DNA of 64,000 nucleotides. Origin: Lachnospiraceae bacterium. Its GTDB lineage: Bacteria; Bacillota_A; Clostridia; Lachnospirales; Lachnospiraceae. The DNA is taken from the NCBI GenBank assembly GCA_004556565.1, contig SFGN01000020.1, positions 1 to 64,000 of the forward strand, written 5' to 3'. Below the pieces are notes generated by a model, which was given only the letters and a program-made list of their open reading frames with translations, ran no database searches and was not told the origin of the DNA. How positions within the stretch are numbered: the first letter of the stretch is position 1; each line of letters begins with the position of its first letter. The position numbers and the translations under genes are program-made. This document shows, piece by piece, positions 60,485 through 64,000 of the stretch.

Positions 60485-62359
60485 TTATGGATAAACAGCT
60501 GTAATATATTCCGTAAGCACCTGTTTTACTACCGTATCTTTGTCCAGCCCGACTTCTTTTCTAAGCACATCCACGTTTCCATGCTCTATATAATCATCCG
60601 GGATTGCCACGCAGCAGACACGGACAGGAAGCCTTGCTCTTGAGACATAATCAAGTACCCGCTGCCCGAACCCGCCTGTTCTCACATTTTCCTCAATAGT
60701 TACGATCAGCCGGTGATCGGATGCGGCCTGTTCCAGAATCTCCGTATCAAGAGGTTTCACAAACCTGGCATTGATCAAAGAACAGCTGTATCCTGTATGC
60801 TTGATTTCCATCCGCACCTCTTCGGCAAGGGATGCCATATGTCCGACAAAGAGAATTGCGATATCTTCTTCTTCATAAATCCACTCGCTCTTTCCGTATA
60901 CAATCGGTGAGCGAAATTCTTTCAGCCCCTCATACGCTTCGCCCCTTGGGTAACGCAGTGCGATCGGATATTCAAAATCAACCGCAAACCGTACCATGTC
61001 AGCCATTTCCCATCGGTTCTTCGGGGAAAGAATGGTCATATTTGGTATGGTTGCCAGAAATGATAAATCAAATAATCCCTGGTGAGTCTCTCCGTCGCTT
61101 CCCACAAGGCCCGCTCTGTCCACTGCTATCATTACCGGCAGATTCTGCAGGCAGATATCATGGATAGCCTGGTCATATGCCCTCTGAAGAAAAGAAGAGT
61201 AAAGTGCAACGACCGGCTTCATCCCGCCTGCGGCAAGTCCTGCGGCAAAAGTCAGTGCATGTTCTTCTGCAATCCCGACATCAAAAAACCGTTCCGGATA
61301 TCGTGCCCCGAACTGCTTCAGTCCGGTCCCGTCCGCCATTGCAGCAGTGATTGCCACCACCTGCTTATCTTTCCGTCCGATATCGCACATAACTTTTGAA
61401 AAAATTTCAGTGTAGGAATCCCTTTCAGGGAGATTCTTTTCCTCCCCTGTCTCTATCACAAATGGTCCTGTCCCGTGAAAACGGGAAGGATTTTCCTCTG
61501 CGGGACTATAACCCTTTCCTTTTGTTGTCAGCACATGGACAAGGACCGCATGATCTACCCGTTTTGCTTCCTTCAGTACTCTGCAGAGTTCATCGATATT
61601 ATGCCCATCCACCGGTCCCAGATAGGTAATTCCCATATTTTCAAAGAGCATACCGGGAACGATAAGCTGTTTAATACCGCTTTTTGTCCTCCTGATGTTC
61701 TCTACAACTTTTTCTCCGCCGACAGGAATCCGTTTCAACGTCCCTTCGACACCTTTTTTCAGGCCGTTGTAAAATGCTGCAGTGCGGATGCCGTCCAGAT
61801 ATTTTGACATACCTCCGACATTTTCTGAAATGGACATATTATTGTCATTCAAAACGATAATAAAATTACTTTTCAGCCTGGAAGCATTATTCAGCGCCTC
61901 ATATGCCATCCCTCCGGTCATGGCACCGTCTCCAATAACAGAGACGACGCTGTGCGTCTGCCCTGAAATATCCCGTGCCGCCACATAACCGAGCCCTGCT
62001 GATATAGATGTGGAACTGTGCCCGGTGTCAAAGGCATCACAATCACTTTCTTTGCGTTTCGGAAATCCGCTCATGCCGCCATATTTTCTTAAATCATCAA
62101 AACCTGCTTTTCTCCCCGTAAGCAGCTTATGGGTATAGGACTGATGCCCTACATCCCAGATCAGCTTATCCTCAGGAAGATGAAAAGACAGGTGAAGTGC
62201 CATCGTAAGCTCCACGACCCCAAGATTTGAAGCAAGATGGCCTCCTGTAACGCTTATCTTTGAAATCAGGAAACTCCGGATTTCCTGAGCCAGAAGCTCC
62301 AGTTCATCCGGTTTCAGATTTTTAATATCATTTGCCTTATTGATTTTCTCAAGTACCAT
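60485..62359 (-). CDS. dxs: 1-deoxy-D-xylulose-5-phosphate synthase
   Basis: First step of the MEP isoprenoid pathway, thiamine-diphosphate dependent condensation of pyruvate and glyceraldehyde 3-phosphate. The TPP motif GDGAMTGGMAYEALNN (about 142-157), 'SNLGVVELTMALH' and the C-terminal 'DRAGLVGSDGETHQGLFD' are intact. Length 624 is normal. AAGGGGA precedes ATG 62359. Lies 14 nt after ispA, so both isoprenoid genes are coupled. Confidence 0.96.
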   Translation of the reverse strand: MVLEKINKANDIKNLKPDELELLAQEIRSFLISKISVTGGHLASNLGVVELTMALHLSFHLPEDKLIWDVGHQSYTHKLLTGRKAGFDDLRKYGGMSGFPKRKESDCDAFDTGHSSTSISAGLGYVAARDISGQTHSVVSVIGDGAMTGGMAYEALNNASRLKSNFIIVLNDNNMSISENVGGMSKYLDGIRTAAFYNGLKKGVEGTLKRIPVGGEKVVENIRRTKSGIKQLIVPGMLFENMGITYLGPVDGHNIDELCRVLKEAKRVDHAVLVHVLTTKGKGYSPAEENPSRFHGTGPFVIETGEEKNLPERDSYTEIFSKVMCDIGRKDKQVVAITAAMADGTGLKQFGARYPERFFDVGIAEEHALTFAAGLAAGGMKPVVALYSSFLQRAYDQAIHDICLQNLPVMIAVDRAGLVGSDGETHQGLFDLSFLATIPNMTILSPKNRWEMADMVRFAVDFEYPIALRYPRGEAYEGLKEFRSPIVYGKSEWIYEEEDIAILFVGHMASLAEEVRMEIKHTGYSCSLINARFVKPLDTEILEQAASDHRLIVTIEENVRTGGFGQRVLDYVSRARLPVRVCCVAIPDDYIEHGNVDVLRKEVGLDKDTVVKQVLTEYITAVYP

Positions 62360-62372
62360 AAGGACATCCCCT

Positions 62373-63263
62373 TTATTTTTCGCGGTAAATCAAAAATTCG
62401 AGGAGCATTTCTAAAAATGATGCCTCCCCTCCCTGATCCTTTAGCTCTCCGATTGCCTTGCGGGAAAGATTCTCCACTTCGCATTTAGCCTCTTCAAGCC
62501 CTTTCCATGTAACATATGTGGTTTTCAGATTCTTTTCGTCACTATGCACCGGCTTGCCGAGCACTTCTGTCGTGCTTGTCACATCCAGAATATCATCTTG
62601 TATCTGGAACGCAAGTCCGACCTGGAGAGCAATGGATTCCATCGCTTTGACCTGTTCCTCCCCTGCACCTGCAAGAACAGCCCCTATCATCATGGAGCTT
62701 TCAATGAGTGCACTGGTCTTAAGCCGATAAATAAAATCCAGCTTTTCCCCCGGAATCATTTGTCCGCTGGATTGCACATCCACGACCTGACCGCCGATCA
62801 TGCCGAACACACCTGCCTTATGTGCAAGAATCTTCAGGGCATGTGCCACTGCAGCCAAATCTGCACCTTCAGCATCAAATGCTTTAATAGCCGTTTCAAA
62901 CGCATAGTTCAGCAGTGCATCCCCTGCAAGTATTCCCATATCTTCCCCGTATACGATATGCGTTGTTTTTCTCCCGCGGCGATACTCATCATTATCCATA
63001 GCCGGAAGGTCATCATGCACAAGGGAATAGGAATGAATCATCTCAATTGCCGCCATAAACGGCTCTATAACTTCTCCGTTTCCTCCGAACAGCCGGTAAG
63101 TCTCCCGCATCAACATCGGGCGGAGACGCTTACCGCCGGAAAGAAGGCTGTATTCCATTGCGTCAAAAATCACTTCCTGATATCCGCTCTTTTCAGGAAG
63201 ATATTTTCTCAGGATTATCTCAATCTCTTCCGTTCTTCTTTTCTGCTCTTCTTTAAAATTCAT
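62373..63263 (-). CDS. ispA: Polyprenyl synthetase (farnesyl/geranyl diphosphate synthase)
   Basis: Chain-elongating trans-prenyltransferase that makes C15 (or C20) diphosphates. The first Asp-rich motif is HDDLPAMDNDEYRRGR (about 83-98) and the second is QIQDDILDVT (about 225). Length about 296 fits IspA. ATG 63263 follows AAGG by 8 nt; a GTG at 63272 has no such site. It overlaps the end of xseB by 11 nt. Confidence 0.95.
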   Translation of the reverse strand: MNFKEEQKRRTEEIEIILRKYLPEKSGYQEVIFDAMEYSLLSGGKRLRPMLMRETYRLFGGNGEVIEPFMAAIEMIHSYSLVHDDLPAMDNDEYRRGRKTTHIVYGEDMGILAGDALLNYAFETAIKAFDAEGADLAAVAHALKILAHKAGVFGMIGGQVVDVQSSGQMIPGEKLDFIYRLKTSALIESSMMIGAVLAGAGEEQVKAMESIALQVGLAFQIQDDILDVTSTTEVLGKPVHSDEKNLKTTYVTWKGLEEAKCEVENLSRKAIGELKDQGGEASFLEMLLEFLIYREK

Positions 63264-63501
63264 GAGTTTCACCTTCCTCGTCCAGAATCAGTACCTTTTT
63301 TTCGACTTTATCAATCGTATCGTTACACTTTTTTAATAGCTGCATCCCTTCATTGTAAAGACGGAAGGAATCTTCAAGATTCACATTCTCACCTTCCAGA
63401 CATCCTGCAATTTCTTCCAGTTTCTGAAACAGCTCTTCAAGAGATTCCTGCTGTTTTGTTTCCTGTTCTGTTTTAAGTTCCGTTTTCTGAACAGCTTCCA
63501 T
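63253..63501 (-). CDS. xseB: Exodeoxyribonuclease VII small subunit
   Basis: An 82-residue acidic helical subunit that binds XseA. The typical 'SLEELFQKLEEIAGCLEGENVNLEDS' and 'LYNEGMQLLKKCN' segments are present. The frame extends further upstream but GGGAGG stands just before ATG ATG (63504/63501), which overlaps the xseA tail by about 30 nt. It overlaps ispA downstream. Confidence 0.92.
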   Translation of the reverse strand: MEAVQKTELKTEQETKQQESLEELFQKLEEIAGCLEGENVNLEDSFRLYNEGMQLLKKCNDTIDKVEKKVLILDEEGETHEF

Positions 63502-64000
63502 CATATTCCTCCCTGCAGACTTCTCTGACTTCTGCCAGAATCCGTCCGTCCCTAACATAAATTCTAATCCGGTCTCCGGGCTCTGCCTGTGAGACAAAAC
63601 GAAGCGTTTTTCCTTCGGAGTCTTCCACATAAGCATATCCCTGATTCAACTTTGCCAGAGGCGACAGCCCCTTCATCCGTTCTATATATATCGCCAGCCT
63701 GTGCCTGCTCTCTTCCATTTTACGTTCCATCCCCCGGCGGAGCCTGGTCTCCAATTCATCTGTAAACTGCCGTTCTTCCAGAAGCTTCTGTCTGGGGTGG
63801 GAATATTTAAGACGGAGCGAAAGCTGCTCAAGCGTTGCTCTGGCTTCTTTTAATCTCTGCATCATCTGGCGGATAAGACGTGCCTTATATTCCCGGAGCA
63901 TTGCATCACACACCGCATATTCATATACAGCCAGCTCAGCAGCCGCTGAGGGCGTCGGTGCACGCAAATCTGCCACATAATCAGAAATCATCGTATCGGT
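63473..64000 (-). CDS. xseA: Exodeoxyribonuclease VII large subunit, C-terminal part
   Basis: Only the C-terminal 176 codons are in the window; the gene continues past the right edge. The sequence entering from the edge is TDTMISDYVADLRAPTPSA, the end of the catalytic domain of XseA. It is followed by the long coiled-coil and the C-terminal 'LAKLNQGYAYVEDSEG' segment that binds XseB copies. It is the first visible gene of the xseA-to-spoIVB operon. Confidence 0.94.
   Translation of the reverse strand, partial: TDTMISDYVADLRAPTPSAAAELAVYEYAVCDAMLREYKARLIRQMMQRLKEARATLEQLSLRLKYSHPRQKLLEERQFTDELETRLRRGMERKMEESRHRLAIYIERMKGLSPLAKLNQGYAYVEDSEGKTLRFVSQAEPGDRIRIYVRDGRILAEVREVCREEYDGSCSENGT

Noticed and set aside
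62544..63476. 310-codon plus-strand frame opposite ispA and xseB
   Set aside because: Antisense image crossing two well-supported genes, no ribosome-binding site, odd composition.
1..64000. CRISPR arrays, prophage, insertion sequences, tRNA or rRNA genes
   Set aside because: No regularly spaced repeats, integrase or transposase frames, or tRNA-like cloverleafs were seen on either strand.

Overview
The window reads as a chromosomal segment of a spore-forming, strictly anaerobic gut Firmicute of the family Lachnospiraceae. Supporting genes are Spo0A, SpoIVB, an [FeFe] hydrogenase, the FMN-type enoyl reductase FabK inside a compact fab/acc cluster, MurT-GatD, and flavin/Fe-S reductases of the gut 'old yellow enzyme' type. 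A Ruminococcus gnavus/Mediterraneibacter-like genus is my guess, not a proof. Most genes lie on the minus strand; the exceptions are a YwaF-like membrane protein, murT-gatD and the two flavin reductases. There is no CRISPR array, rRNA, tRNA or insertion sequence that I can see.

Layout. 1-2.7 kb is a worn region: a regulated promoter leaving the left edge, a DUF362 tail fragment, an orphan promoter/operator/terminator unit, a MarR regulator, a YwaF-like protein, a TipAS tail fragment and ogt. 2.7-7.8 kb is a polyamine uptake operon (potA-potB-potCD fusion) behind an XRE-cupin regulator. 8.0-9.8 kb is an ABC exporter pair whose TetR gene seems deleted down to its operator, ribosome-binding site and first codons. 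9.9-16.5 kb carries degV, a nitroreductase and sbcD-sbcC. 16.5-20.9 kb carries two MATE exporters, a frameshifted membrane-protein pseudogene and a YtrA-type GntR regulator. 21.0-23.2 kb is murT-gatD. 23.2-26.1 kb is a P2A cation ATPase behind a yybP-ykoY (Mn2+) riboswitch. 26.2-31 kb carries gdhA with a structured leader, rpsU and alaS. 31.2-38.4 kb carries hydrogenase, the metF / MetH-activation / metH operon and glgA. 38.5-40.8 kb carries spo0A and a cation/proton antiporter.

40.9-45.6 kb is the most interesting accessory locus: two consecutive flavin/Fe-S reductases and a convergent MarR regulator. The first has an Asp-Arg pair where relatives have the His-x-x-His of the OYE active site, plus a helical insertion. 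From memory this matches the gut bilirubin reductase BilR, so the locus may turn bilirubin into urobilinogen.

45.7-55.1 kb is a complete type II fatty-acid operon (fabH-acpP-fabK-fabD-fabG-fabF-accB-fabZ-accC-accDA) with a strong promoter. 55.2-64 kb is a conserved Clostridial operon read leftward: xseA-xseB-ispA-dxs-tlyA-nadK-argR-recN-spoIVB. The usual next gene, spo0A, is instead about 16 kb further along, which suggests that the fab and reductase blocks sit in a rearranged interval. Several regulatory RNAs or attenuator-like structures are visible, most clearly the Mn2+ riboswitch; the gdhA leader, the MATE leader and the hairpin after the reductase pair are new candidates.
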